Assembly (NCBI GenBank): GCA_030039915.1 | Contig: JASHUP010000021.1 | Span: forward strand, 1 to 12,228 | DNA: 12,228 nucleotides | Source of the DNA: Thermoplasmata archaeon | Lineage (GTDB): Archaea > Thermoplasmatota > Thermoplasmata > UBA184 | Reading direction: 5' to 3' | Part shown: piece by piece, positions 1-6,988 of the stretch | How positions within the stretch are numbered: the stretch's first letter is position 1 | How the letters are laid out: every line of letters starts with the position of its first letter | The notes under the pieces: generated by a model | What the model was told of the DNA's origin: nothing | Seen by the model: the letters and a program-made list of their open reading frames with translations, nothing else | Database searches by the model: none | Made by a program: the position numbers and the translations under genes

Positions 1-318
1 CATCAGGCGATTCAGATCAAGCTCGCGAACATGGTCCAGGCCGTCCATGCGGCCCGACTACTCACTTGGCACGCCGCGTGGACGATCGACCGGGGTCAAC
101 GAGGCACCCTTGAATCGTCGATCGCGAAGTGCTTCGCGTCCGATGCCGCTCTTCACGTTGCGGACGAGGCCATTCAGACCTTCGGCGGCTACGGATACAT
201 GAAAGAGTATCCGGTGGAGAAGCTCCTTCGCGACGCAAAGTTGACCCAGATCTACGAGGGTGCGAACGAGATCCAGCGAACGGTGATCGCCCGCGAGCTG
301 CTCCGCGGGTACGCCTAG
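1..318 (+). CDS. Acyl-CoA dehydrogenase, C-terminal fragment (5' end outside window)
   Basis: The reading frame is open from the first base to TAG at 316-318, giving 105 visible residues of what should be a protein of about 380-400. They match the C-terminal helical domain of FAD-dependent acyl-CoA dehydrogenases. [14 protein letters not shown] (visible residues 61-74) is the FAD/dimer-contact segment, and [10 protein letters not shown] (84-93) carries the glutamate (E86) at the position of the catalytic base in medium- and short-chain enzymes. The [14 protein letters not shown] wording is like butyryl/short-chain enzymes that sit next to etfBA, so a short-chain or branched-chain substrate is plausible but not provable from a fragment. 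etfB starts 15 bp after the stop, so the enzyme probably shares an operon with its electron acceptor. It is clearly different from the second acyl-CoA dehydrogenase at 9848-11041. Confidence 0.93.
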   Translation, partial: HQAIQIKLANMVQAVHAARLLTWHAAWTIDRGQRGTLESSIAKCFASDAALHVADEAIQTFGGYGYMKEYPVEKLLRDAKLTQIYEGANEIQRTVIARELLRGYA

Positions 319-333
319 GTCGGGGGCCGGGTC

Positions 334-1116
334 GTGGAGATCGTCGTCTGCGTGAAACCGGTACCGGACGCGGAGACGCGGCTGAGGATCGCGGCGGACG
401 GCACCGCGCTCGATTCGGAAGGAGTGAAGTTCGTCCTCGCCGGGTACGACGAATCGGCGGTCGAGCAAGCGCTCCTCCTCAAAGAGGCGACCCCCGGCTC
501 GAAGGTCCACGTGGTTTCGGCCGGGCCGCCGCCCCGAACCGAAGAGGTGTTGCGCGCCGCGCTGGCGCTGGGGTGCGACACGGCGACCTGGGTCGAGACG
601 CCGCCGGGGACCTCGCTCGATCCCGTTGCCGCAGCGCGATCGCTCGCCCGTGCGGTTTCCGGCGCCCCTCACGACCTCGTTCTCGTGGGAAAGCAGGCCG
701 GCGACGACGAGGCGGGGGTGGTCGGCGGGGCGCTCGCCGAGCTTCTCGACCTTCCCGACTTCACGGCGGTGCTCGACCTCCGCTGGGACGCCGGGTCCGC
801 ACGACTCCGCTTCCAGCGTTCGACCGAAGGCGGGCTCGAACGGTGGGAGTCCCCGCTCCCCTGCGTCATTTCGCTCCAACAGGCATGGAACGACCCGAGG
901 ACCGCCAAACTTCCGGCCATCCTCAAGTCTCGAAAGATCCCGATCGCAAAGGTCGCCTTCGAGGGGGGCGCCGAGACCCCCGGGACGAGCCGGTCGATCA
1001 AGTTCGAGCTGCCTCCCGCGAGGACGGGGGCGAAGCTGATCGAATACAAGACCCCCGAGGAGGCCGCTCAGCGGCTCGTCAAGATCCTCAAAGAGGAGGC
1101 GAAGGTCTTCCCGTGA
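334..1116 (+). CDS. etfB: Electron transfer flavoprotein, beta subunit (EtfB/FixA)
   Basis: The 260-residue product is the usual size for EtfB, the adenine-nucleotide-binding partner of EtfA in the soluble heterodimer that takes electrons from acyl-CoA dehydrogenases. The N-terminus MEIVVCVKPVPDAETRLRI is typical. LVGKQAGDDEAGVVGGALAE (117-136) is the conserved nucleotide-binding segment, followed by LPDFTAVLDL. LPAILKSRKIPI (193-204) is the family's C-terminal conserved stretch that ends in a basic/proline motif. The start is GTG at 334, 15 bp after the acyl-CoA dehydrogenase stop; only a weak G-rich sequence precedes it. The stop TGA (1114-1116) overlaps the GTG of etfA, so the two subunits look translationally coupled. 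Whether this is a simple ETF (AMP in beta) or a bifurcating one (second FAD in beta) cannot be decided by eye. Confidence 0.95.
   Translation: MEIVVCVKPVPDAETRLRIAADGTALDSEGVKFVLAGYDESAVEQALLLKEATPGSKVHVVSAGPPPRTEEVLRAALALGCDTATWVETPPGTSLDPVAAARSLARAVSGAPHDLVLVGKQAGDDEAGVVGGALAELLDLPDFTAVLDLRWDAGSARLRFQRSTEGGLERWESPLPCVISLQQAWNDPRTAKLPAILKSRKIPIAKVAFEGGAETPGTSRSIKFELPPARTGAKLIEYKTPEEAAQRLVKILKEEAKVFP
1093..1099 (+). promoter_or_regulatory. Shine-Dalgarno-like site for etfA inside the end of etfB
   Basis: GAGGAGG lies in the last codons of etfB, 13 nt before the etfA GTG at 1113. The spacing is a little long. Together with the GTGA stop/start overlap it supports the short etfA start and coupled translation. 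Confidence 0.5.
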
Positions 1117-2096
1117 GTGCGCCGATCGTGGTCGTGGGCGAACTCCACGACGGGAAGCTCTCCGACGGAACCAAGGAGGCCATCGGCGTCGCCCAGAGCC
1201 TCTCGGGCAAGGAGTCCGTGGTCGGATTCCTCTCGGGGCCAACGGTCCGCGCGGCCGCTTCCGAATTCGGTCAGCTCGGAGTGGCCCGAGTAGCGATCGC
1301 GGAGGACCCTCGCCTCGAGGGGTGCCTCGCATCCGTGGAAGCCCGACTGCTCTCGGCGTGGGCCGAATCCCTCTCCGCAGAACTCGTCATCATCCCCGGC
1401 ACCACGAACGGCCGGGGCCTGGTCGCCCACCTCGCGATCCGCTGGAACGCGGCCGTCGCGACCGGAGTCACGCGGCTCGAGAGAACCTCGGGGGGGTTCG
1501 AGGCCCATCGGCCGGTGTTCGGCGGACGAGCGACCGAGACGCGTCGGCTCGAGGGGCCCCGGGCGGCCGTGGCGCTCCGCCCGCACGCTTTCCCCGCGGC
1601 CGACGCCGCTCCCGTCACGGCCGAAATCACCTCCGTTTCGATCGATGGGATCTCACCGGGCTACTGGACCCCGAAGCGCCTCGGCGTCGAGGTGGCCGCC
1701 CGAGGGGCGGGACCGACGCTCGGCGACGCGACGATCGTGGTCTCGGGAGGACGCGGGGTTCGGACCGCCGACAACTTCCGTCTCGTGGAGGAGCTCGCCG
1801 CATCCCTCGGCGCCGCGGTGGGAGCTTCGCGAGCCGTCACCGACGCCGGCTGGCGCCCTCAGACGTACCAGGTGGGCCAGACCGGAAAAGCGGTCTCGCC
1901 ACAGCTCTACATCGCGGTCGGCATTTCGGGAGCGATCCAGCACCTGGTCGGGATGGTGAGCTCCCGCGTGATCGTGGCGATCAACTCGGACGCGTCCGCT
2001 CCGATCTTCAAGGTCGCGGATTATGGCCTCGTCGGGGACCTCTTCCAGATCGTGCCCGCCCTGACCGAAGAAGTGCGTCGGGTCCGGGGAGTGTGA
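1113..2096 (+). CDS. etfA: Electron transfer flavoprotein, alpha subunit (EtfA/FixB)
   Basis: The 327-residue product carries the redox FAD of the EtfAB heterodimer. The N-terminal half (about 1-190) is the variable ETF domain. The C-terminal FAD domain shows SGGRGV (211-216), the GQTGK loop (255-259) and the full ETF-alpha signature from [13 protein letters not shown] (265-277) to VIVAIN (286-291), then [19 protein letters not shown] (297-315). All are the expected FAD contacts. GTG at 1113 is chosen because it overlaps the etfB stop (GTGA) and lies 13 nt after a GAGGAGG Shine-Dalgarno-like run at 1093-1099. The frame is open far upstream, but that part is antiparallel or frame-shifted shadow over etfB. 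The gene ends 27 bp from the end of the convergent fixC-like gene, with no clear poly-T terminator between them. Confidence 0.95.
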   Translation: MSAPIVVVGELHDGKLSDGTKEAIGVAQSLSGKESVVGFLSGPTVRAAASEFGQLGVARVAIAEDPRLEGCLASVEARLLSAWAESLSAELVIIPGTTNGRGLVAHLAIRWNAAVATGVTRLERTSGGFEAHRPVFGGRATETRRLEGPRAAVALRPHAFPAADAAPVTAEITSVSIDGISPGYWTPKRLGVEVAARGAGPTLGDATIVVSGGRGVRTADNFRLVEELAASLGAAVGASRAVTDAGWRPQTYQVGQTGKAVSPQLYIAVGISGAIQHLVGMVSSRVIVAINSDASAPIFKVADYGLVGDLFQIVPALTEEVRRVRGV

Positions 2097-2123
2097 TCGC
2101 TCCCCCCTCACCGCCTTCGACGT

Positions 2124-3425
2124 TCAGAGGTCGCGAGCGATCTCGATCCCGTCTCGCAGCAGGGTGGTCGTACCCACTCCGGAGGCCTTCAGCACTGACA
2201 GCATCACGCGCCGCGCGGACCGCTTGGGGGAGCCGGCTTCCCCCATCAACGAGCGTAGCAGCTCGGTGGCGAACTTCGGGTACACGGAGTACACCCGAGG
2301 GTTCCACTTGACGTGGTCGAGGCGCGCGAAATCCTTGAAGTCGGAGAGGATCCCGGTGGAGGCGAGCCGTCGATCGTACTCCGCGAGACGCACCGCGGAA
2401 GCATCTCCCGAGGATTTGGCGGCGAGCGCGGTCTCGGCCGCCTCGAGTCCGGACCGGACGGCATAGTTCATTCCCTGGATCATGATCCCGTTCGAGAAGA
2501 CGAACCCGGCGGCATCTCCCGCCACCATCCAACCGTCACCGTGAAACGCGGCGGGGCGGCTGGCCCAGCCCGAGGGAATCAGCTTCGCCCCGTATTCGAC
2601 CAGGTCCGCGCCTTTGAGACGGCCGGCGATCGCCGGATGGAGTTTGAATCGTTCGATGAGCTCCTGAGAGTACGCGTTCCGGCCGTAGAGGGACTGGACC
2701 CGAACGATGATCCCGAGAGAGAGCGTGTCGCGGTTGGTGTAGAGAAAACCGCCGCCCATGACCCCCGGGGGGAACAGGCCGGCGACCCATTCTTCCGCGT
2801 GCCCCTCGTTTTCGCGGACCTGAAAACGGTCTTCGATGATCGTCGGGTCGAGACGGTACACCTCCTTGACCCCGAGCTCGGTCGTCTCGGGCGAGAGCCG
2901 GGGACTGGGGCGGATCGGAGTCCCGAGCGAGAGGCGCGAGTTCGCTCCGTCGGCGAGGATCGTCACGGGGGCGGTCATCGTTTCCCCGCCCTGCACGATT
3001 CCGTGGACTCGGGACCCTTCCCAGTTCAGACGCTCGACCGGCACGGACGGAACGACGGTCGCACCGGCCTCCTCGGCCTTCTTCGCGAGCCACGCGTCGG
3101 TCCGGGAGCGAAGCACGGAGTGGGCGACAAACGGTTCCCGATTCCAGCCGCTCTCTTGCAGGTCGAACGACGCCGCGCTCTCGGGCGTCAGGAGCCCGAA
3201 CCGCTTTCGCACGATATGCCGCTCGACCGGCATCTCCTTCCACCAGTTCGGAAGGATGCGCGCGAGGTCGTGCCCCCAGAGGATCCCGCCGGAGAGGTTC
3301 TTCGTTCCGGGCTCAGCGCCCCGCTCGACCAGGAGGACGTTCGCGCCGCCCTGAGCGAGACGGATCGCCGCGGCGTTGCCGGCCATGCCGGCGCCTACCA
3401 CGATGACGTCGAAGTCGTCGGCCAT
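2124..3425 (-). CDS. fixC: FixC-like flavoprotein (ETF-quinone oxidoreductase family)
   Basis: The 433-residue FAD protein would receive electrons from EtfAB and pass them to membrane quinone, or form part of an EtfABCX bifurcating complex. The N-terminus has the Rossmann dinucleotide motif GAGMAG (11-16) with the ribose-binding acidic residue E34. KNLSGGILWGHDLARILP (42-59) is characteristic of FixC/ETF-QO rather than of geranylgeranyl reductases, the nearest other relatives. ILADGANS (156-163) and VAGDAAGF (301-308) are the further FAD contacts, and ELGVKEV (183-189) is also FixC-like. I find no cysteine in the whole protein, so it lacks the 4Fe-4S domain of eukaryotic ETF-QO and would need a separate FixX ferredoxin; none is visible beside it. 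The gene is convergent with etfA instead of following it. The ATG at 3425 begins MADDFDVIVVGAG, as expected for a complete N-terminus. Confidence 0.9.
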   Translation of the reverse strand: MADDFDVIVVGAGMAGNAAAIRLAQGGANVLLVERGAEPGTKNLSGGILWGHDLARILPNWWKEMPVERHIVRKRFGLLTPESAASFDLQESGWNREPFVAHSVLRSRTDAWLAKKAEEAGATVVPSVPVERLNWEGSRVHGIVQGGETMTAPVTILADGANSRLSLGTPIRPSPRLSPETTELGVKEVYRLDPTIIEDRFQVRENEGHAEEWVAGLFPPGVMGGGFLYTNRDTLSLGIIVRVQSLYGRNAYSQELIERFKLHPAIAGRLKGADLVEYGAKLIPSGWASRPAAFHGDGWMVAGDAAGFVFSNGIMIQGMNYAVRSGLEAAETALAAKSSGDASAVRLAEYDRRLASTGILSDFKDFARLDHVKWNPRVYSVYPKFATELLRSLMGEAGSPKRSARRVMLSVLKASGVGTTTLLRDGIEIARDL

Positions 3426-3451
3426 GGCCCAGAGGCGGACGGGGTCGGCGC

Positions 3452-3458
3452 GTTTAAG
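3452..3458 (-). promoter_or_regulatory. Putative TATA box of the fixC-like gene
   Basis: On the minus strand this reads CTTAAAC in otherwise G+C-rich DNA, centred 30 bp upstream of the ATG at 3425. Archaeal transcription usually starts about 25-27 bp after the TATA centre, which predicts a nearly leaderless mRNA. No convincing Shine-Dalgarno sequence precedes the start. Confidence 0.5.
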
Positions 3459-3476
3459 CGTGCGCGCGGGAAGCGC

Positions 3477-4094
3477 TCAGCGCCGCGTGCCGGCCCACTG
3501 CACCGGGCCGGGGCTCGTTTGCGTGTTCTGGGTGGCGTTCTCGATGAGCTTCTGGAATCGGAACGGCTTCGGGATCCCCTTCCAGTCCTCGTTTCCGACG
3601 TTGGCGCCCCCTTCCGAACTGACTCGCACGGTGCCGTAGCCGAGGAGCCGCTGGCCGAACGATTGGTGGACGTCGACCCCGCGGACCTGGGTCACCGGAA
3701 TCTCGTCGAAATCCTTTCCGAGGATCCCCTTCTGGACGATCACGCGGCGCGAGGTCACCGCGTAGACGGTGACGATCCATCGGAGGTAGCGAACCAGGAT
3801 GAAGAGGATGCCGATGACGAACAGAAGCAGCCAGAAGTAAGCGAGGTACTTCTGGTCGGTCGCGTTGAGGTAGTTCGAGAGCGTCAACCAGGTCGTGGCC
3901 GTCGAATCGAGGGTGGGGACCGCGCTCGAGATCGCCGGGGCCGCGAAGAGGGCGAGCAGCCCGAAGACGAAGGTGAACACGATCGGCCCGGGAAAGTAGA
4001 ACAGTTTCGTCGCCCGGGTCTCCTCGAGCAGATACTCCTGGTCCGCGAGGTACGTCGCTTTCAGGAGCTTCGGCATCGATCGAGGGGTCGACAT
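3477..4094 (-). CDS. Membrane protein with bacterial-type PH domain (bPH2/DUF304, YdbS-like)
   Basis: The 205-residue protein has a short cytoplasmic N-terminus, a hydrophobic segment at about 32-56, a loop of about 27 residues, and a second hydrophobic segment at about 84-110. It is followed by a PH-like domain, about 105-185. YAVTSRRVIVQKGILGKDFDEI (the first 20 residues fall at 111-130) and VTQVRGVDVHQSFGQRLLGY (134-153), then GTVRVSS, is the standard pattern of bPH2 proteins: strand, basic turn, IP-x-x-x-V, and G-x-G-x-V/L-x-V. The biochemical role of this family is mostly unknown; membrane-associated scaffolding or secretion-related roles have been proposed. The last 20 or so residues (N, T, Q, P-rich) look disordered. 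ATG at 4094 is the furthest upstream start consistent with the promoter; M7 is an alternative. It is divergent from the amidohydrolase, and the 51 bp to fixC contain that gene's own putative promoter. Confidence 0.85.
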   Translation of the reverse strand: MSTPRSMPKLLKATYLADQEYLLEETRATKLFYFPGPIVFTFVFGLLALFAAPAISSAVPTLDSTATTWLTLSNYLNATDQKYLAYFWLLLFVIGILFILVRYLRWIVTVYAVTSRRVIVQKGILGKDFDEIPVTQVRGVDVHQSFGQRLLGYGTVRVSSEGGANVGNEDWKGIPKPFRFQKLIENATQNTQTSPGPVQWAGTRR

Positions 4095-4125
4095 GGGAGC
4101 CGTAGGCGCATGGACGCGTGCGGGA

Positions 4126-4132
4126 GATAAAC
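4126..4132 (-). promoter_or_regulatory. Putative TATA box of the PH-domain gene
   Basis: On the minus strand this reads GTTTATC, centred 35 bp upstream of the ATG at 4094, which predicts a leader of only about 8-10 nt. It lies back to back with the TATA box of the divergent amidohydrolase gene 38 bp away. Confidence 0.5.
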
Positions 4133-4163
4133 CCTCGGCCCGAATTCCGTCGCCGGTCCCGGT

Positions 4164-4170
4164 CTTATAT
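4164..4170 (+). promoter_or_regulatory. Putative TATA box of the amidohydrolase gene
   Basis: CTTATAT is centred 27 bp upstream of the ATG at 4194, so transcription should begin at or very near the A of the start codon. Only a weak G-rich run precedes the ATG. This is the clearest leaderless-type promoter in the window. Confidence 0.6.
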
Positions 4171-4193
4171 GGCCCGGTTCATCGGGGCGGTCG

Positions 4194-5045
4194 ATGGGCG
4201 TGACGGATTGCCACGTGCACATCAATCCGCTCTGGGAAATGCGGCCGGACGCCGTTCGCATGCTCTCCCACGACGACGCGACGGTGACGCGCTATCTTTC
4301 TTCCCCGCAGGAGTTTCTCCAGTATCTCGACCGATCCGGAGTAGAGCGGGCCGTTCTCGTGAACTACGTCGCTCCCGAGGTGATCGGATACACCGAGGCT
4401 GCTAACACCTTCGTTTCCGAGTACGTGCGCGCCGATCCCGAGCGGCTGGTCGCGGTCGGCGGGATTCGCCCCGACCACCCCGACCCCGAACGCGAGATCA
4501 CCCATCTCATCGACGACCTCGGCATCCGTGCCCTGAAGCTGCACCCTCCGCACCAGCTCTTTCGGCCGAACGCCTACGTCGACGGCTCCCAACTGACTCT
4601 CCGGGCGCTGTACGACGCCTGCTCGCGGCATCGACTTCCGGTCATTTTCCACACCGGAACCTCGGTCTTCCCCCGAGCGCGGAACCGATTTTCGGATCCC
4701 ATGCTCGTGGACGATGTCGCCGTCGACTTTCCGGACCTCACGATCGTCCTCGCCCACGGTGGGCGTCCGATCTGGATGGAGTCTGCGGTCTTCCTCGCCC
4801 GTCGCTTCCCGAACGTTTGGCTCGAGGTTTCGGGGACGCCTCCCTCCCGTTTGCTCGACTATTTTCCCCAGCTTCCCAGAATCTCCGACAAGGTCCTGTT
4901 CGGCACCGACTGGCCCGGTCCGGGGGTCCGCGACATCGCAGCCAATCTCGCGGCGTTTCGAGCGCTCCCGATCCCCCCGGACGATCAGCGACGTATCCTC
5001 GAGGAGAATCCCCTTCGGGTGTTTCCTCGCCGAACGCCCTCTTGA
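4194..5045 (+). CDS. Metal-dependent amidohydrolase (TIM-barrel, Amidohydro_2 type)
   Basis: The 283-residue protein has the complete metal-site pattern of the amidohydrolase superfamily. These are DCHVH (H7 and H9) at the end of the first strand, K115 in ALKLHPP, H153 in IFHTG, H188 in LAHGG and D239 in GTDWPG. The short barrel starting directly with the HxH strand, and FGTDWP near the C-terminus, fit the Amidohydro_2 (PF04909-like) group. That group includes decarboxylases such as ACMSD and many uncharacterised hydrolases. The substrate cannot be told from sequence. The ATG at 4194 is supported by the TATA box 27 bp upstream; GTG at 4200 is an alternative two codons later. The gene ends 25 bp before aIF1A, and its stop codon overlaps the putative aIF1A promoter, so it is probably a separate transcription unit. 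Confidence 0.88.
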   Translation: MGVTDCHVHINPLWEMRPDAVRMLSHDDATVTRYLSSPQEFLQYLDRSGVERAVLVNYVAPEVIGYTEAANTFVSEYVRADPERLVAVGGIRPDHPDPEREITHLIDDLGIRALKLHPPHQLFRPNAYVDGSQLTLRALYDACSRHRLPVIFHTGTSVFPRARNRFSDPMLVDDVAVDFPDLTIVLAHGGRPIWMESAVFLARRFPNVWLEVSGTPPSRLLDYFPQLPRISDKVLFGTDWPGPGVRDIAANLAAFRALPIPPDDQRRILEENPLRVFPRRTPS

Positions 5046-5050
5046 AATAC
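5044..5050 (+). promoter_or_regulatory. Putative TATA-like element of the aIF1A gene
   Basis: GAAATAC is A+T-rich in G+C-rich surroundings and is centred 24 bp before the GTG at 5071. It overlaps the stop codon of the amidohydrolase (TGA 5043-5045). The spacing fits a leaderless transcript; the sequence match to a TATA box is modest. Confidence 0.4.
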
Positions 5051-5070
5051 TGGGGTCGGCTCGCACGACC

Positions 5071-5484
5071 GTGACCGAGACTCCCGAGCGCCCCGAGGAG
5101 GGTCCGACGCCTCCGACCGAGGAGGAGCCGGCACCGACCGTCGAGGTCGTCGAGGGGGGAGAAGAGGTCGGGCGGCTGCCGCTTCCGAGGAGGAATCGCG
5201 GGGAAGTTTTCGGCATCGCGAGCCAGCTGCTCGGCGCGGCCCGGATCCGCGTCATGTGCGAGGACAACGTATCGCGAATGGGCCGGATCACCGGGAAGAT
5301 GAAGAAGAAAATGTGGATCCGCGAGGGGGACCTTCTGATCCTGCGTCCTTGGGGATTCCAGGAGGGGAAGGCCGACATCCTCTTCCGGTACAGCCGAACC
5401 CAGTCGCAGTACCTTTCGCGAAAGAACCTCCTCCCCGCCTCCGTGAATATCTTCCAGACGGGAGAAGCCGCTCCGCCGACGTAG
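5071..5484 (+). CDS. eif1A: Archaeal translation initiation factor 1A (aIF1A)
   Basis: The 137-residue protein is the archaeal homologue of eIF1A/bacterial IF1, which binds the small ribosomal subunit at the A site during initiation. The S1-type OB-fold core spans about 44-112. GEVFGIASQLLGAARIRVMC (44-63), GRITGKMKKKMWIREGDLLI (71-90), RPWGFQEGKADILFRY (92-107) and QYLSRKNLLP (113-122) align well with family consensus. The part before the core is about 40 residues long and rich in E, P and T. It is longer and more acidic than the tails I know from archaeal aIF1A, which total about 95-115 residues. GTG at 5071 is the only plausible in-frame start: upstream in frame there is no ATG/GTG/TTG close by, and downstream no start occurs before the conserved core. 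The next gene follows after 7 nt, so they are probably cotranscribed. Confidence 0.95.
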   Translation: MTETPERPEEGPTPPTEEEPAPTVEVVEGGEEVGRLPLPRRNRGEVFGIASQLLGAARIRVMCEDNVSRMGRITGKMKKKMWIREGDLLILRPWGFQEGKADILFRYSRTQSQYLSRKNLLPASVNIFQTGEAAPPT

Positions 5485-5490
5485 GGAGAG
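5485..5490 (+). promoter_or_regulatory. Shine-Dalgarno site of the NAD(P)H-hydrate repair gene
   Basis: GGAGAG begins immediately after the aIF1A stop codon (TAG 5482-5484) and lies just before the ATG at 5492. It supports translation of this gene from an internal ribosome-binding site on a shared mRNA with aIF1A. Confidence 0.55.
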
Positions 5491-5491
5491 C

Positions 5492-6988
5492 ATGTGGGCC
5501 TCCTCCCGGCGGTCGCTCTCGTCGCTCGAGATGGCGGTCGTCGAGCAGAACGCGGTCGCTCTCGGGATGACGATCGACGCGCTGATGGAGAATGCCGGTC
5601 GCGCCATCGCGGAAGAAGCGACGCGTCACCTTCCGGCCCCGCCCGCGAGGGTCGCGGTGGTGGCGAGCACCGGAAACAACGGTGGGGACGGCACCTGCGC
5701 AGCGTTCTACCTCCAGCAGTGGGGATACTCTCCGGAGATCTGGCTCGTTCGACCCCCCGTCGAGATACGGTCCCGGGCCGCCCAGCGTTGCTTCGACCGC
5801 ATCCAGCATCGATTGCCGGTGCGAGTCGGCCTCCCGCACGCGGAGGAGCTCACCACCATGCCGCTCGTCTTGGACGCCTTGCTCGGCACCGGACAATCCG
5901 GCTCCCTCCGGTCTCCCATCCGCGAGGCGGTCGTAGCGATGAACCGGAGCCGTGCACCGATCCTCGCGGTCGATGTGCCGACCGGGGTCAACGACCCCGA
6001 CGGTCTCCGGCCGAACTGGACGGTCACGTTCACGATCTCGAAGGACGAGATGGCGGACCGACCGGTCGGCGAGCTCACGGTCCGAGATATCGGGATGCCC
6101 CCGAACGCCTGGCGCCGGACCGGGCCGGGAGAGTTCCTCTTTTTCCCCGTCCCACACGAACCTCGCGGGCGGAACGGACGCGTCCTGGTGATCGGAGGGG
6201 GACCGTACACGGGCGCTCCGGCCCTCGCCGGTCTCGCTGCGCTGCGCTCGGGCGCCGAACGTGCGACCGTGATCGCTCCCGAAGTCGCCGCCGAGGCGAT
6301 CCGATCGTTGAGTCCGAACCTCATCGTGAGGCCCGTGGGTTCGGACCGTTTCCGGCCGACCGACGTGCCGGCCATGCTCGAGGAGGTGCGCGCCACGCCT
6401 CCGCGCGCGATCGTGATCGGGATGGGAGCGGGCGCGTCGCCGGATACCACCGAGGCCCTCCGCTCGGTCATCTCCTCGGTCAGCCCCGACGTTCCGACGG
6501 TGGTGGACGCGGATGGGCTCGCGGCCCTGTCGTCGACGAGCGGTGAGCCGACTCCGCCCCAATCCGGAGGGCTCATCGCGACGCCGAACGTCGGCGAATT
6601 CGAGCGAGTGTTTCACGGTCCGGTGTCGGGCTCGTTCGACGAACGGAGCGCGCACGCCGAGCGGACCGCGCGAGCGGGTCGCTTCACGCTGGTCGTGAAG
6701 GGCTCTCCCGATATCCTGACCGATGGCGAGTCGACGGTCGGAAACGACCACCATCACCTGGCAATGACGGTCGGAGGAGTGGGCGACGTACTCGCCGGCG
6801 TTCTTGGGAGCCTCCTCGCCCAGGGCGTACGGCCGTTCCACGCGGCTCGGCTCGCGACGTACTGGACCGGAGAGGCCGGCGTGCGGGCCGCCGCGCGACG
6901 CGGCTTCGGGCTCGTGGCCACCGACGTGATCGAGGAACTCCCCGGCGCGCTCGTCGCCGGCCTGCAGCGGGTGGAGCGGTCGGGCTAG
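5492..6988 (+). CDS. nnr: Bifunctional NAD(P)H-hydrate epimerase / ADP-dependent (S)-NAD(P)H-hydrate dehydratase
   Basis: The 498-residue enzyme repairs hydrated NADH and NADPH in two steps: the N-terminal domain interconverts R and S hydrates and the C-terminal kinase-like domain dehydrates the S form. Epimerase domain (about 8-215): MENAGRAI (32-39), GNNGGDG (61-67), LDALLGTG (127-134) with the expected catalytic D128, and DVPTGVN (161-167). Dehydratase domain (about 225-490): GGPYTGAPALAGLAALRSGA (236-255), DADGLAAL (339-346), TPNVGEF (364-370), KGSPDIL (403-409) and GGVGDVLAG (428-436) with the expected catalytic D432. The usual TPH-x-GE motif reads TPN here, an unusual change at a substrate-contact histidine. 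Size and order match the fused YjeF-type protein of many prokaryotes. The stop TAG (6986-6988) shares the palindrome CTAG with the stop of convergent bud32. Confidence 0.94.
   Translation: MWASSRRSLSSLEMAVVEQNAVALGMTIDALMENAGRAIAEEATRHLPAPPARVAVVASTGNNGGDGTCAAFYLQQWGYSPEIWLVRPPVEIRSRAAQRCFDRIQHRLPVRVGLPHAEELTTMPLVLDALLGTGQSGSLRSPIREAVVAMNRSRAPILAVDVPTGVNDPDGLRPNWTVTFTISKDEMADRPVGELTVRDIGMPPNAWRRTGPGEFLFFPVPHEPRGRNGRVLVIGGGPYTGAPALAGLAALRSGAERATVIAPEVAAEAIRSLSPNLIVRPVGSDRFRPTDVPAMLEEVRATPPRAIVIGMGAGASPDTTEALRSVISSVSPDVPTVVDADGLAALSSTSGEPTPPQSGGLIATPNVGEFERVFHGPVSGSFDERSAHAERTARAGRFTLVVKGSPDILTDGESTVGNDHHHLAMTVGGVGDVLAGVLGSLLAQGVRPFHAARLATYWTGEAGVRAAARRGFGLVATDVIEELPGALVAGLQRVERSG

Noticed and set aside
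129..1112. Long open frame upstream of and continuous with etfA
   Set aside because: It covers the acyl-CoA dehydrogenase end and etfB in another frame, is extremely rich in R, G and P, and resembles no family. Only the part from GTG 1113 on is etfA.
58..1332. Minus-strand open frame of 424 codons
   Set aside because: Antisense to the acyl-CoA dehydrogenase, etfB and etfA; the composition (R, G, P, E rich) is that of a high-G+C shadow frame.
2097..2123. Possible terminator between etfA and fixC
   Set aside because: The 27 bp hold a C-rich run but no poly-T tract on either strand and no clear stem-loop, so I do not call a terminator.
2313..4130. Plus-strand open frame of 605 codons
   Set aside because: Runs antisense through both fixC and the PH-domain gene, which have clear family motifs; no domain is recognisable in it.
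5288..6841. Minus-strand open frame of 517 codons
   Set aside because: Antisense to aIF1A and nnr, low-complexity R/D/G-rich product with no motif.
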